From the NCBI GenBank assembly GCA_000497125.2, contig CM035319.1:248001-312000 (forward strand): DNA of 64,000 nucleotides, given 5' to 3'. The notes under the pieces were generated by a model. That model was not told the origin of the DNA, did not search any database, and saw only the letters and a list, made by a program, of their open reading frames with translations. Of the stretch, positions 1 through 11,161 are shown piece after piece (positions within the stretch are counted from its first letter, which is position 1; every line of letters begins with the position of its first letter). This DNA is from Spironucleus salmonicida (taxonomy: Eukaryota > Fornicata > Diplomonadida > Hexamitidae). Made by a program: the position numbers and the translations under genes.

Positions 1-571
1 AAAAATAGTCAAGTTAAGTTTAATTAAATTTTTTAAGTTCACACTAATAATCTTCTGGTTTAATATCAGTTAATTGTTCGCACATAACTTCTCTTCTAAT
101 CCAACCTGCTTGACCTTACATAAAATCTGCATGAGGTGCATCTAATCTAGACCAAGCTAAGTGAAGTGATGAGGATTTTCCTAACTATGAGATTTTGGAT
201 TCATGAGGAAATTAAGACTTTCTGTATAAATTATCAAATCTTTGAATATGAATTTAGCTAAAATTGTATCTGGCTGCTGAAGCTGGGATCAATAGTACTT
301 ATTCACAGCGCAGATCACCCTCAATATTAGGAAATTATATCTCAGAATCCACTTTAAATTTCCTATGCCTTGCTAGTGCTGCAGATCTTAACTTAAATCC
401 TACTTCAGGTGCTTTGATTCTATTTTTCAATAAACTGGTACCACCAGCCAAGTCTGCAAGTTTAAGTAATACATAAAGATCTGATTCTGGTGTTAATTAA
501 GCCACAATGTTTTCTGCATTTGGTACATTTAGTTATTTTAACGCTTTAAGAAATATTTTCTCTGGGTTCAT
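1..571 (-). CDS. Unrecognised protein, C-terminus beyond left edge
   Basis: At least 190 residues are read on the minus strand with TAA/TAG as Gln, and the frame is still open at the left edge, so the C-terminus is not in the window. An in-frame TGA lies at 586-584, just upstream of the ATG at 571, which fixes the start. The product is soluble, with no signal peptide or membrane segment, and has an Arg/Lys-rich stretch around residues 48-72 (for example RSAALARHRKFKV). Trp and Met are well spread and the codon mix looks coding. I do not recognise the family; a cytoskeletal protein is possible but nothing in the sequence proves it. Confidence 0.7.
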
Positions 572-583
572 TCGGCGAAAAGA

Positions 584-928
584 TCAAAATTTGCATTAAA
601 TTGATTTCTTATATAATAAATATATACTCGTTTGAAAATATAAACTTTTAACATTATTTATATCATATTCATACACATCAAAAATAGAAGAAATGCAAAC
701 ATTATCAAAAAATAGTCGGGTATAACTATTTATAATATTATAAACCAAAAAACTATCACGAAAATAATAAACTAATATATCAGTTTTACACAAATCCACA
801 ATATTTTGTGTGCTTTTTAACAACAAATATATTATAAATAAAAATTTACCTCGTATTAAAACTATCATAAGAATATCAGTCAAATAGAGAATCCTTCTTT
901 TATCTAAAAATTCCACTTTTTAAACCAT
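584..928 (-). CDS. Doubtful small ORF, 114 residues
   Basis: An ATG at 928 opens a 114-residue frame (start MVQKVEFLDKRR) ending at TGA 586-584, immediately upstream of the neighbouring minus-strand gene. It is rich in Ile, Leu, Tyr and Phe, has few Gln codons, and shows no motif. In DNA this AT-rich, with TGA as the only stop, frames of this length arise by chance fairly often. It could be a short membrane-associated protein or simply spacer. No other feature was seen between 929 and 1498 apart from a 30-codon frame near 940. Confidence 0.25.
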
Positions 929-1498
929 CCTCCATATGCCATCTCCTCAACAAGAAATTCAAAGTTTATATTTTAAATATCAAGCCGCATATTATCGATT
1001 GTATATAAAGGATATTTTGTTTTCATGAACCTATCTATAGTCTTTCCATATTTATCTTTACTTAACACTACTTGATCCCATACAACTTATTTCTACTATC
1101 CATTAATTTTATCATCCCATATTGCTATCACTGCAATGTAAAATTATTTTGTAGTAAACTAAACCATATTATTGATATCATATTTTAAATTAAACATCAA
1201 ATAAGAACTTTACTAGTTATTTTATACTTTATGCCCATATAATGAACAATTACTTATTTACAATATCTGAGGCTCCTTAGTAGTTATTCTAGATAAATAC
1301 TGAATGAATATCATTGACATCATGAGTGTAAACATTTAAAATGTTAAAATTCTATATAACCTTTGCCCAGCCGTAAACATTATTTTATATAATATTCTTA
1401 TTATTTTACTATAATAATATTAATTTATAACTAATTCCATATCTTTTTCTATAAATATTATATAATATTACATCGAAATCATTTCCGCTCTTAAAACC

Positions 1499-2224
1499 AT
1501 GAAATAGGATAAACTCTCTTTATCATCGAACACAACTATTTCAGATCAGCTACAGACTGATTCATTCAAGGAGTTTACTAAAGTTTCTTCAATAACAGCA
1601 AACTACCCTCATTATAATCTCTGCGTTATTTTAAATAAAATCTGTTTCGACTTAGCCTCTCAAACTACCAAATCGACTCCAAAAACTCCAGCCAAACATA
1701 TTTTAACGACTACACCTGCTACAGCGAAAAGGGAGGTATAATAAACCCTTCCTGAAATGGATCTTCCGAAATCATTTGAAACTGATGCTAACACAGACCT
1801 TCAAAATGGTGCTAAACATCAAAATAAATCATTTTCAAATGATATTTTTTCAGATTTCAGTTATTTGACACCATCTACATCAAATTTTAAATAGATTGTT
1901 ATCTCTACCCCTTAAATAGAGAAAGCGCGCGAGATTTGTGCATATTTAAGCTCAATAAAAAGGGCATAAATACATAGCAAAAGCTAATTATTGAAGATTT
2001 TAGATAGCTTGCGAATTGTAAGCGATTTTATTGGAATTAAAGGTGGAAATTCAGTAGTCGAGTTAATTTAATAAGTCACGTTTTATTTTGAGGCAATTTT
2101 AGGTTGCAAAGTTGAATTTTAAGCGTAGGTTGATGTTTAGTAACTGTATGTTGCATGTTGCGATTATGTGAGTTTAGGGAAAGTAGCTGTACATTATTGG
2201 CATAGTAGGTAAATATGCGAATGA
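1499..2224 (+). CDS. Unrecognised protein, 241 residues
   Basis: Plus-strand frame with in-frame TAA/TAG read as Gln, ending at TGA 2222-2224. The N-terminal half is Ser/Thr/Lys-rich and probably disordered (for example KSTPKTPAKHILTTTPATAK, residues about 58-77). The C-terminal 100 residues look folded and helical (KAREICAYLSSIKRAQI, then SLRIVSDFIGIKGG) and contain several Cys, including a CC pair near the end. The basic TPxKxP-like segment suggests phosphorylation or nucleic-acid/microtubule contact, but that is inference. No family was recognised. The next 298 bases hold only AT-rich spacer before the coiled-coil gene. Confidence 0.65.
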
Positions 2225-2522
2225 ATGAGTGGGGTTAAATTTTGTGAACATAATTAGAAATTGAAGTTTTTGTTATCTACCTTAACACACTATCTATTGA
2301 TCATCTTGCATGAGCCGACTATTGTTTATTTTTCTTTATATATCAAGAAATATTGCGCCTATTCATCTTTAAATTTTATTTATTGCGGGTGAAATTACCT
2401 AGCTAATAAAATGGGAAATTGAAAAATCCTAAATATATCTTATAATTACATAATAACATAATTACCATACTACTTTTATAAGTATTATATATTAATTACA
2501 TTTATAATATTATAACTTTTTA

Positions 2523-4619
2523 ATGTAACTTGCTCCCCAATTCATAGTTTTGTCAAAGCATAGACCTAAAACTGATAATGAAAATATTATTTTCTTTAAT
2601 ACAAATAGTAAAAACTAAGATTTATTCGAATTTCTTCAGTCTTCGCTTACGAATGCGAATACAGTATCTTTTTAATCTGCAAACCCACAAATTTCAACTC
2701 AGCTGTATCTTGAGTTTTCAGAATTTCTTATAAACCACAACATTGCACTATAGCCAAATGTCTCAATTTACGAACTTGAAAACGAAACTGCTATTGACTT
2801 GCTCGGAGACGAGGAGAACTTCGAATCCGACTATCAAGATCCCCATTACCGTACGGTAAGGCTCTCGTCCAAGCGTGACACCAAGCTTCTGTTCAAGCTC
2901 GTAAGGTTACTTTCGTAAAATTTTCAAGACAACCAGATAGCCAAAATCACATCAGATTCGTTTTGTCGCGTGCTTCTCGTCGATGACGGGCTCTGCAAAA
3001 GCTATCAAATTATCGCAGGGCCTATATAAGATGTATTTGGGGATGCCAGTACGCGCTTCAAGTAGTTCGCCTCTCCGCTTCTCCGCGTTTGTACCAACAT
3101 TGTCGTTTTCGTCGAAGACGACCTACATGAGCTAGAAAGGCTCTTACAAAAACTGGGAAGCTTCAGGTTCAAGTCCAGAGAGCTCTCGCTGCACTTATCA
3201 CCGTAGGAGATCATTCTGACGCCTCTGGACACAGTTTTGGGCGAGTTCGAGGAGCTCATTTCCAGTGAAAACGGATCGATCAGCTCTCCCGCAAAGCTGA
3301 AATACTCGCACCATTTCAAGTCGCCGCAGAGTGCGCGGTCGCAGCAAATGTCACCAAATCCGTCAAATTCCACCACGCAGCTAACCGAATCCCTGCACTC
3401 CGATACTGGGCTTATCCCACAGCAAGTGCATCCGTCCTCACCAAATCAAACTGACCTCCCTGAGGTCATAATAGAGAACTTTGCGTACAATTCTCCGCCA
3501 AAGAGCGTACAGTGCTAGGAATTTAGCGTCAACGATATTCAAAATTGCGAGAGCCTGTCCAACTCTGCACTACAGTACGTTAATTTTCAAGAACCGATTA
3601 CGATGTACGATGAATTTCAGAAGCAGTAAGTGCTAGAGAGCGCGGAAAAACTAAAGCAGCTCCCTATTCAGTAGTCTAAATAGCTAAGCGAGGCCTAGGT
3701 GTAGTACAATTAAAGCTTGAAAAAGCTGTAAGAGGCTGAGCGAGTTAGGGTAGATTTGGAATCGAAGCTGCGGCATGTGGAGGCGTCAGCTAGCGAGTAT
3801 TTGCTTAAAATCGAGCTTTAAAAGATAAACAGTAAAATGCGTTCTAGGAGAATCGAAATTCTTCAAAATGGAAAAACAGAAGACATTGATGAGTTACTTA
3901 GCAAAGAAGAAAATGTATTAGTTAGTATGGAGGATTAATACGTAGAAAGTATATTTAATACATATAGTGCACTTAAATAACATGTCGATACTGCAAATGC
4001 TGGGAAAAGTTTCTCTCAAATTTCGGCTTTAATGAAAGACTGTAGATACGCAGTAGAGAAACGGGTTAATCATGAGAAGTAAGTATTCGAATCCTAGAGA
4101 AAAGAACGTCAGTTCGTGATTTAGTAGTATTTGGTAGATTTACAGTAGAAACATATTAAAAATGAATTAGGATCATTGGATAAGTTGCAGTAAGAATAAG
4201 CTGGTCTTTAAAAATAGTTAGATGATTTATAATAGTTAGATAAGCAAGTATCTCTTAAGCTTCGCCAAGAAAGCTTAAGAGTTTAGAACAAGTAAAAAAT
4301 TATGGCAGAGCTTGATATGAGTATTGTGCAGTCTCAGTAGCTGAAAATGATGCTGGGAAGAGATGGCCTTAATTAGGAGCACTAAGATCAGCGGATGTTG
4401 GAGGGTGCGAAAAGGACTTTAATTTCTCTTAATAATAATGCACAGTGTCAATTATTAACCCCTGATGAAGCAAGATTGAGGTCTGATTTAGAAAAAATAG
4501 TTGAGACAGCAGCCATTGATAAAATAAACTATCAGGATGCGTTTTAACTGTTACAGAAAAATACAACATAGCTTGAAGTAGCATTAGAATAAAAGCTACT
4601 AAAAATGCTGCAACAGTGA
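2523..4619 (+). CDS. Coiled-coil protein, 698 residues
   Basis: A 698-residue plus-strand frame starting MQLAPQFIVLSKHRPK and ending at TGA 4617-4619. Residues 1-230 look globular, with a segment like ISTQLYLEFSEFLINHNIAL. Residues about 230-330 are Ser/Pro/Asn-rich and probably disordered. From about 350 to the end there is a long heptad-patterned coiled coil rich in Gln, Glu, Lys and Leu (for example LKKLQEAERVRVDLESKL). No enzyme motif is visible. The 5' part (about 2760-3560) is much richer in G+C than the rest and spells Gln as CAA/CAG, while the 3' part uses mainly TAA/TAG. It converges on the Myb-like gene with a 10 bp gap. Likely structural or cytoskeletal, by architecture only. Confidence 0.8.
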
Positions 4620-4629
4620 AAAATATTTA

Positions 4630-5094
4630 TCATATCTGGGCGAAAACCCACCGTAACGATTAAAGAAGTTAATGAAGATCTTTGTATTCTGATGTATTGA
4701 GATGATCTGTAACTTTGATATCACCAACTGTTTTCATCACTTCTTTGATTTACGACCTCATTTGTATTAACTAATATTGATTTTTCATTTTTTCCTAATG
4801 TATTTATAACTATTTGGAATTAGCATTTGGAATAAATGGTTTATGTTCCGGTTTCATACCTATGCTATATTTTACTGGGTTTGATAAAATAGTTAACAGA
4901 TTACCATCAAAATGTATTTATCTTGCCTTTGTCATCTTGTAAAATTTATTCTTAATAGCATTAACTTCCATATGTGGAAGATACTTACACTAAATGAATT
5001 GCCAATTGGTTTTCACTTCTTAAACAGCGGTGAGAAGGGCGTGAACTTCTTGGTCTGTCCATATATGATAGTTAGAATTAAGCTTTGCCTACAT
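4630..5094 (-). CDS. Myb/SANT-like DNA-binding protein
   Basis: A 154-residue protein. Residues about 10-52 match one Myb/SANT repeat: a first Trp in IWTDQEVHALLTAV, a second in TNWQFI, then a third helix VNAIKNKFYKMTKA where the last Trp of the classical triad is replaced by an aromatic residue. The C-terminal half is helical and Gln/Lys-rich (QEKMKNQYQLIQMRSQIKEV), a possible dimerisation helix. Single-repeat Myb proteins of this kind usually act in the nucleus as transcription or telomere factors; no target can be read from the sequence. The start codon is followed directly by TAG (Gln), so a standard code would miss the gene. It ends 10 bp from the convergent coiled-coil gene. Confidence 0.75.
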
Positions 5095-5924
5095 GTTCTT
5101 TTTGGAAAGGAAAATCTGCGAATCTAGAAATTTCTATTTTATATTGTATTATATTTATAACTAAAAATATCAGTTTGTCTATAAATACAAAAGAGATTAT
5201 AATACATTATATAAGATTTTTACGTTTAGAAACTCTACTTCCTATTAAAATTAGGTATAGAAATAGACAATATTACTAAATGAAAATATAAATTTTTAAA
5301 TTTATTTTTAAGTATATATTATTTAACTATATAATACATTTAAATGTAAAATTAATTGTAGATTTAAAAATTTTAAAAGTAGAGTTAATAAAATTATGAA
5401 CTGATAAAATATATAATCTACTTTATATTATATCAAAATTACCATACGAATGCAATTATGTAGATAGAATTACAGTAAATAAATAAAATACAATAAAATA
5501 GATAATGATAATATAATTTTTACTATCCCAAACTTGGTATTTATAAAAAAATACGGAACTGTATGCTAATAAGATGTTATCATTCTTATATTGTGACCAA
5601 AAATTTATACTATGATTAAATGAATAATATTTATTTAATGCAAATAATATTATTCATGTTCAAGTTATTTAAATAAGAGATATTTCAGATAATATTTATC
5701 AGCATTTAAATTTCAAATATTCCTAAATAATTTATAACATATTGTGACTATGTTTAATGAACTAGGTATTAAATAAACTTCATATCGCATAATATATATC
5801 ATGAAATTTAAATTACCTGTTTTTAAAATATTTTCCTCTATCTAACGAATTAAATTAAAATACAGTATAATTAGGAACAATATATGTCATATAATATTAT
5901 AACTTATATTTTTAACTAAGAAAA
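5095..5924. other. AT-rich spacer, no gene seen
   Basis: About 830 bases between the divergent Myb-like and RasGEF genes. It is almost entirely A and T with short open frames in all phases that have no protein character. I see no RNA gene, no repeat of note and no conserved motif. It presumably holds the promoters of the two flanking genes. Confidence 0.5.
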
Positions 5925-7523
5925 ATGGATGAAGATTTTCCTGTGTTTGTCGATATCATTGACTAGGTTTAATTTTAATTCAAAGTCTATCGACATCTAA
6001 AACATGAATAAATACTTTACAAGGCAAAATATCATGCAATTAATCATTTTCACTCTCTCAACCTTCAAAATATAAAATTTCAATCATATGAGATGTATCA
6101 AAACTGTATTAAGATTACAGGAATACCAAAGTAATTATATATCTAGCATATGTAAGCTATTGATTATCCTCCGTTTTTTGATGATAATCTAAAAGATATA
6201 TATGCAAGGCCATACTTACCGGATCCTGATGATTTAACTTTATTTTAAGGGGATTTCTAGATTATCCTATCTCAAATTAACACACTTATTTTACATGTTA
6301 TTAATCCATATTCTGCAAGAATAATTAAACCTGCATTTCTTCTCTATTTTCCAAAATGGCTCAGTCCAACAAAGTTATTAGAGAAAGTTATATCAATTTT
6401 TAATATTCCTTCTCCTGTTAAATAACCTACCGATGATCCAAATTATTTAGAATCCTACGAATTGACTATTTAAATTCCAGTTCAAATGTCTATACTTACA
6501 TTTTTATAAACTTGGCTGACTTTTTATTTTGATGATTTTACATAAGAACTTGTAGATATTATTATTAACTTTTTAAATACTCTAAAATGTGAGTTTTTAG
6601 TTGAGATTACTCGATAAGTATACTAAGCGATAATTTAATAGTAAAGTCATCGATATGAAATTGCTGAGTTTAGTTTTAAAATTACTGACAATAAACCTTT
6701 TAGAATTGTTCCAGGGGCAAATAGTCTTTATCTTGGTGGTGATGCAGCCCCAAAGCTACTTCATACTTAAAATGTTTAGTTTAAATATAAAAATCACTTT
6801 AGATTCAACCTTCCATTTTTTTCTAAGCTAAATGATACTAAAAATAATTAAAAGCTTTAAGAATAGTCCCCAATATGTTTAGCTACTCATTTTTTCCTGT
6901 TCTTATATGAGACCTATGCTAATATTCACCCACGTGATTTTATTGATAATTCTCCAATTCTTCTACTTCATATCAAGCGTTTCAACGTGATTTCTGCCTT
7001 CGTTAGCTAACTTTTGATCGCATCTGATAACTTTACCTTTTTGGTTGAAAAGTTTATAAAAACATCTGAAATTCTTTTAGGTTTTAACGGTTTTGAGCCA
7101 GCAATTGCTATTTTGACAGCAATTTTGAATACTCCAGTCAGTAGAATTATAGGTGATTAGCCATATGTCACTGGGCTCTTAACATAATTCGGAATTGATC
7201 AAAACTGGCGAGGTTATAGATAGAAAATTTAAGAGATCAGTTCCGTATAAACATGTCTACCACTTCTTTCGATAGCAAGAAAAGATGCATTCATCAGCGA
7301 GGAAAGTGGGGATAGAATGGAAAAAGGACGTTGCAACATAGGGCTTGCGGTAAATATTTTTAATGCTATACACCGTTATATACGATTTTAATATCAGAAG
7401 ATTTAAGTTAACTAATTTTAGGAGTTTAGTAGTGTGTAATATATCGAACTGATTTAATATGAACTGATTAGTGATGATGATCTATGGGAATTAAGCTATC
7501 AAGCTTTGCCAAGAGGTGGCTGA
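5925..7523 (+). CDS. RasGEF (Cdc25-homology) protein, 532 residues
   Basis: Guanine-nucleotide exchange factor for a Ras-family GTPase. Residues about 140-290 resemble the N-terminal REM segment (MSILTFLQTWLTFYFDDF is the typical helix). Residues about 340-530 form the catalytic Cdc25 domain: LLLHIKRFNVISAFVSQLLI, then SEILLGFNGFEPAIAILTAI and NTPVSRI, and the helical-hairpin part CLPLLSIARKDAF followed by GLAVNIFNAIHRYI. These are the family landmarks in the right order, so the call is by motif. The extreme N-terminus has no recognised domain. A membrane-proximal signalling role is known for the family; the partner GTPase is unknown. It is the first of five same-strand genes with short spacers, 42 bp before the LRR gene. 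Confidence 0.88.
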
Positions 7524-7565
7524 ATATGTGATTATATTTATATTATAATAAAGTAACAGCTAAAA

Positions 7566-9059
7566 ATGATAATTTAGTAAAATGGTAAATAAAAAATTAT
7601 TTTAAAATAAAGTAAGTAAAATAACACGTAGAATATATTCAGTTCAAATTATTTTAATCCAGAAAAGCTATTTGAATATGCAGACAGTCCTAAAATCCTA
7701 CCAGTGTAATTGAATATGACTTATTCTAAATTGATAGCTAGTGTAGCTTTGCTAAAGAAATTCAACATTAGATACAGTATATTTCCTCTTAAAATAATAT
7801 TGTAAAACTATAGAGGAGATACGTTGAAGGTTTTTGAAAATTTATAGTCACTTTACTTAATCAATTGTTATATTTCAAATGTTATATTTTCATCAAACCC
7901 TTTAACGTTTTCAGCATTTGGATGTACAATTAGTAATTTATCTCACTTTCCTACATACGAATTTCATTTGCATGAAACATTATTTTTGTAAACACTTAAT
8001 CTTCCTTAGACATTAACCGGACTATCATTAGTAGATGTTAGCTTAAAGAACAATCATATCATCGATTTAAATTAATATTAAAGAATCACTAACCTGAGCT
8101 TAAAATAAAACACTAAACTTTAATATTCTGCTGCTAGTATTATTCATGATTTAGTAAATTTAAAATTAGAAAATTTTAGTAATTAAATATTTAATCCTAT
8201 TTAATTTTATAATATTCAAACATTGATATTGATAAACTGTGAACTAGATATAGAATTAATGCTTTCTTATGGGGTAAATAAAATTTAACATTTAGAATTA
8301 AATAAATATAATTTTAAATAAATTGACCTAAAACTATTTAAAAATTTAAAGTAACTTAAATTAGACTTTGTAGAAACTCTTATCACTTACAAGAATGTAA
8401 GATTCCTAGATTTATAATTTTAAGATATTAATTTAATTCTTCCATTTCATATTCATTATTTTATAGGTAATTCATCCAAAAATATAACAGTTCACAATTA
8501 GCTTAGGACAATTTAACTCAGAAATTGTGAACTTCATGTAGCATAGTTTCAAGACTATAAGTATCTAGTTGAACTAGACATTTCATGTAATTATTAAATC
8601 ACGTCTGTCGAACTACCTTAATAGATAAAGATATTATATATTAAAGAGTGTAATCTTCTGTAGTTAAACTTAGAACATCTATAAATGGATATTTTGGATA
8701 TTTCTTCTAACTCTAATCTATATTAAGTGTAACTGCCAAAAATTTTAAGAGTCCTTTATGCTAATCAATTTTCTGGAGAGTATTTAAATTTAATGTAAGC
8801 TAAAGGGATGTAATATCTTTTTGTTAATAAATCTAATATAAAATATATTTTCTACGATTAATTTTTGTATTTAAGCTTTGAATAATGCTTACATCTGAAA
8901 TTTATATAAATTAAAAACAATACTGAATATATGATACAAAATAGTATAAATCCTTCACCCAATCTTAAAAAATTAACTTTAGAGTAAAAATATATTTAAA
9001 GCTTAGAAAGGAAAATAAAGATAATTGAGACATAATTGCATAAAATTATACTATAATGA
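7566..9059 (+). CDS. Leucine-rich-repeat protein, 497 residues
   Basis: A 497-residue protein made almost wholly of irregular leucine-rich repeats. Consensus-like pieces recur, such as LKQLKLDFVET, VRFLDLQFQDIN, LVELDISCNY and MDILDISSNSNL, each followed by a turn and a new strand. There is no signal peptide and no membrane segment, so it is probably cytosolic. The first 30 residues are Gln/Asn/Lys-rich and disordered. LRR proteins mediate protein contacts; no partner can be named. Proteins of this kind form large families in hexamitid diplomonads. Many Gln residues at repeat positions are spelt TAA/TAG. It lies 42 bp after the RasGEF gene and only 23 bp before the MutL-family gene. Confidence 0.85.
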
Positions 9060-9082
9060 ATATATAGTTATTATATCGAAAA

Positions 9083-10648
9083 ATGATATAAATTTTATCA
9101 GAATAAACTATCAATAAATTAGCAGCAGGAGAAATTATTCATTCTCCGTCTTAATCGATAAAGGAATTATTTGAAAATAGTATAGATGCAGGTGCCACTG
9201 AAATTACTATTAGACTTACTAATAATTGTATATTTTTATAAAATAATAACTCATCTATTCAAAAGGATGATCACAAACTCCTATGCTAAAGATTTTGTAC
9301 ATCAAAAATTAGAGACTTTTAAGACTTAAGCAATCATTAAGAGTTTGGTTTTCGAGGAGAAGCATTGGCAGCAATGAGTTATGTGTCATTGGTCACATGT
9401 ATATCTGGAGGATACTTCTCATAACATAAAGATGGGTCTATGATTAAATTTTAGGATCATCCAACCGATGTTTAAGTAACATCCTTCAAAATAGAGTTTA
9501 ACGAATTAGAAATAGATAATGATGCTCTAAAAACTATTGAAATTTTAGCTATGATAAATTTTTAAGTTAATACATATATCAGTTTCCTTAATATTAATAT
9601 GAAAATAGGCACTTATACCAATATTCAGGAATCTATTGATAATTATCTTTAAAATTAGACTAAAACTATATAAGTATCTGGCATAAATATAGATGGATAA
9701 ATTTTTTTTACTTAATCAAATAAGTAAGGAGTGCTTGTAATTAACAATAGAATTATTTATACCAAGAGATTGCTTAACCTAACGCAGAAACTTATTCAGA
9801 GAGCTTCTAAAAGTACAATGAAAGTTACAGTAGTTTTTATAGTGAATATCCCTAATCATTTAATTGATTTTAACTGTCATCCTTAAAAGTCAAATGTTCT
9901 TATAATGAACCAATTAGATGTAGAAATATGTATTGAAAATAGTATTGAAAGATTTATTTTAAATTAGACTAAGGTATAATAGAAGATAATGATTAAATAA
10001 CCTAGATCTGATTTATAGTTATCACCAGTTCTAAAACTAAGGTAATTAGACTAAAAGTAACAAATAAATACGCAAATAAAACTTTCAATTAAAGTTAAAA
10101 AGGACTATCGTTAAAATTTAAGTTTTAACATCAAATAGATCAAATTCTAACTAATTCCAAATATTAATATCATAGGAGGTTATGAAAATTAATGGAGTTA
10201 ATTTATTATTATACAGAAAAATTTAAAACTATACTAAATAGATTTTTCTTGTATATGGAGTTATCTTAATAACTTGATGTTTACATTTTAAAATAATGGA
10301 ATGGCGGTAATTAATCCGTTCATCAATATTCATTAAGAGGTTAATTCCCCAGAATTGGGGGTAAGCCAAGGAATTATTATTAATCCACTTTGTTTATTGC
10401 CAGGAGATTGTTTCTCAGATATTTATGAATAAAGAAAGTAAGATCTTGTTCCTAATATTACTTTATTAAAATAATAAATACATAATAAAAATTTATAAGG
10501 ATATTATGCGTTGTTTGCTAAAAAATTATTTAATGTTATTAAGGATGATCGAGATTTATTATTTGATATTATTCGTGAATCAGATATTAGCATAATGACT
10601 GAAATTGGCGATTAATATAATATTTTAAAATTTTTCAATCGGTTGTGA
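9083..10648 (+). CDS. MLH1: MutL-family mismatch repair protein, MLH1-like
   Basis: GHKL-type ATPase of DNA mismatch repair, which dimerises with a PMS partner and acts in the nucleus. Residues 11-40 match the first MutL motif (NKLAAGEIIHSPSQSIKELF, then ENSIDAGA). The GFRGEALA motif lies at 89-96, and TSKI precedes it as in MLH1. The transducer domain follows (GVLVINNRIIYTKRLL and FNCHPQKSNV). At 521 residues it is shorter than typical MLH1 (about 750), mainly through a short linker. Oddly, the second ATP motif, usually DNGxG, reads NNNSS at residues 54-58, so the Mg/ATP-binding Asp and both glycines are lost. It may have lost ATPase activity. MLH1 is preferred to PMS from the N-terminal motif; the subtype is less sure than the family. 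Confidence 0.87.
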
Positions 10649-10696
10649 TTAATTATATTATTATATCATAAATTTATATATAATATTTATTTTAGA

Positions 10697-11092
10697 ATGA
10701 TCTAGTCGGCGTTATCTAACGGTTCTTTGCTAGACTTTTCTAAATCCTCTTACTAGAAGCAACCAATAAAATATTCATAAGTTGCGATATTGTAATAAAA
10801 CTATAATAATAATATAGAATATTTTTTTAACAAAGGTATCTGTGAATAAAAAATAAAATTATTTACTATACAATTACATAAAAGTAAATCTGTTTCCAAA
10901 CTCTACTTTAATGTTCTTTCTGTTGATAATATAGTTTAGCTTCGGCTAGCTTTAGATTTTTTTAAGTACATGACCAACAGTAAATATAATAATGAGCTAG
11001 AAAACTATTGTTAATATAAAAATTGCTCATTAGAATATGATGATTTTAGATAAATATTTAAATACATAGGGCTAATGAGATGGTTTCAGTGA
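10697..11092 (+). CDS. Unrecognised protein, 131 residues
   Basis: A 131-residue plus-strand frame, 48 bp after the MLH1-like gene and 69 bp before proteasome beta5. The N-terminal 30 residues are Ser/Gln-rich; the rest looks folded, with SKLYFNVLSVDNIVQLRLAL in the centre and a Cys-containing tail (ENYCQYKNCSLEYDDF). No domain is recognised. It is not a detached MLH1 C-terminus by any motif I can see. The tight spacing on both sides suggests a real gene rather than spacer. Confidence 0.65.
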
Positions 11093-11161
11093 AAATTTTA
11101 CTTATTGTTAATATTATATTATTTTCAAATAATATATTTATTATTTTTCATCACCTCTAAA

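Noticed and set aside
3005-3376. A 123-residue frame on the opposite strand of the coiled-coil gene.
   Set aside because: It is a shadow in the G+C-rich patch; the plus-strand frame is longer and has proper start, stop and heptads.
3237-3518. A 93-residue standard-code frame starting at 3237.
   Set aside because: It is only the TAA/TAG-free middle part of the 698-residue coiled-coil gene, in the same phase.
2524-3560. Recent horizontal transfer to explain the G+C-rich patches.
   Set aside because: The patches lie inside single continuous frames whose other halves have the local AT-rich style, so whole-gene transfer does not fit.
5085-5279. A 64-residue plus-strand frame starting over the Myb-like gene start.
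   Set aside because: It has no ATG at its start and no protein character; the Myb repeat on the other strand is clear.
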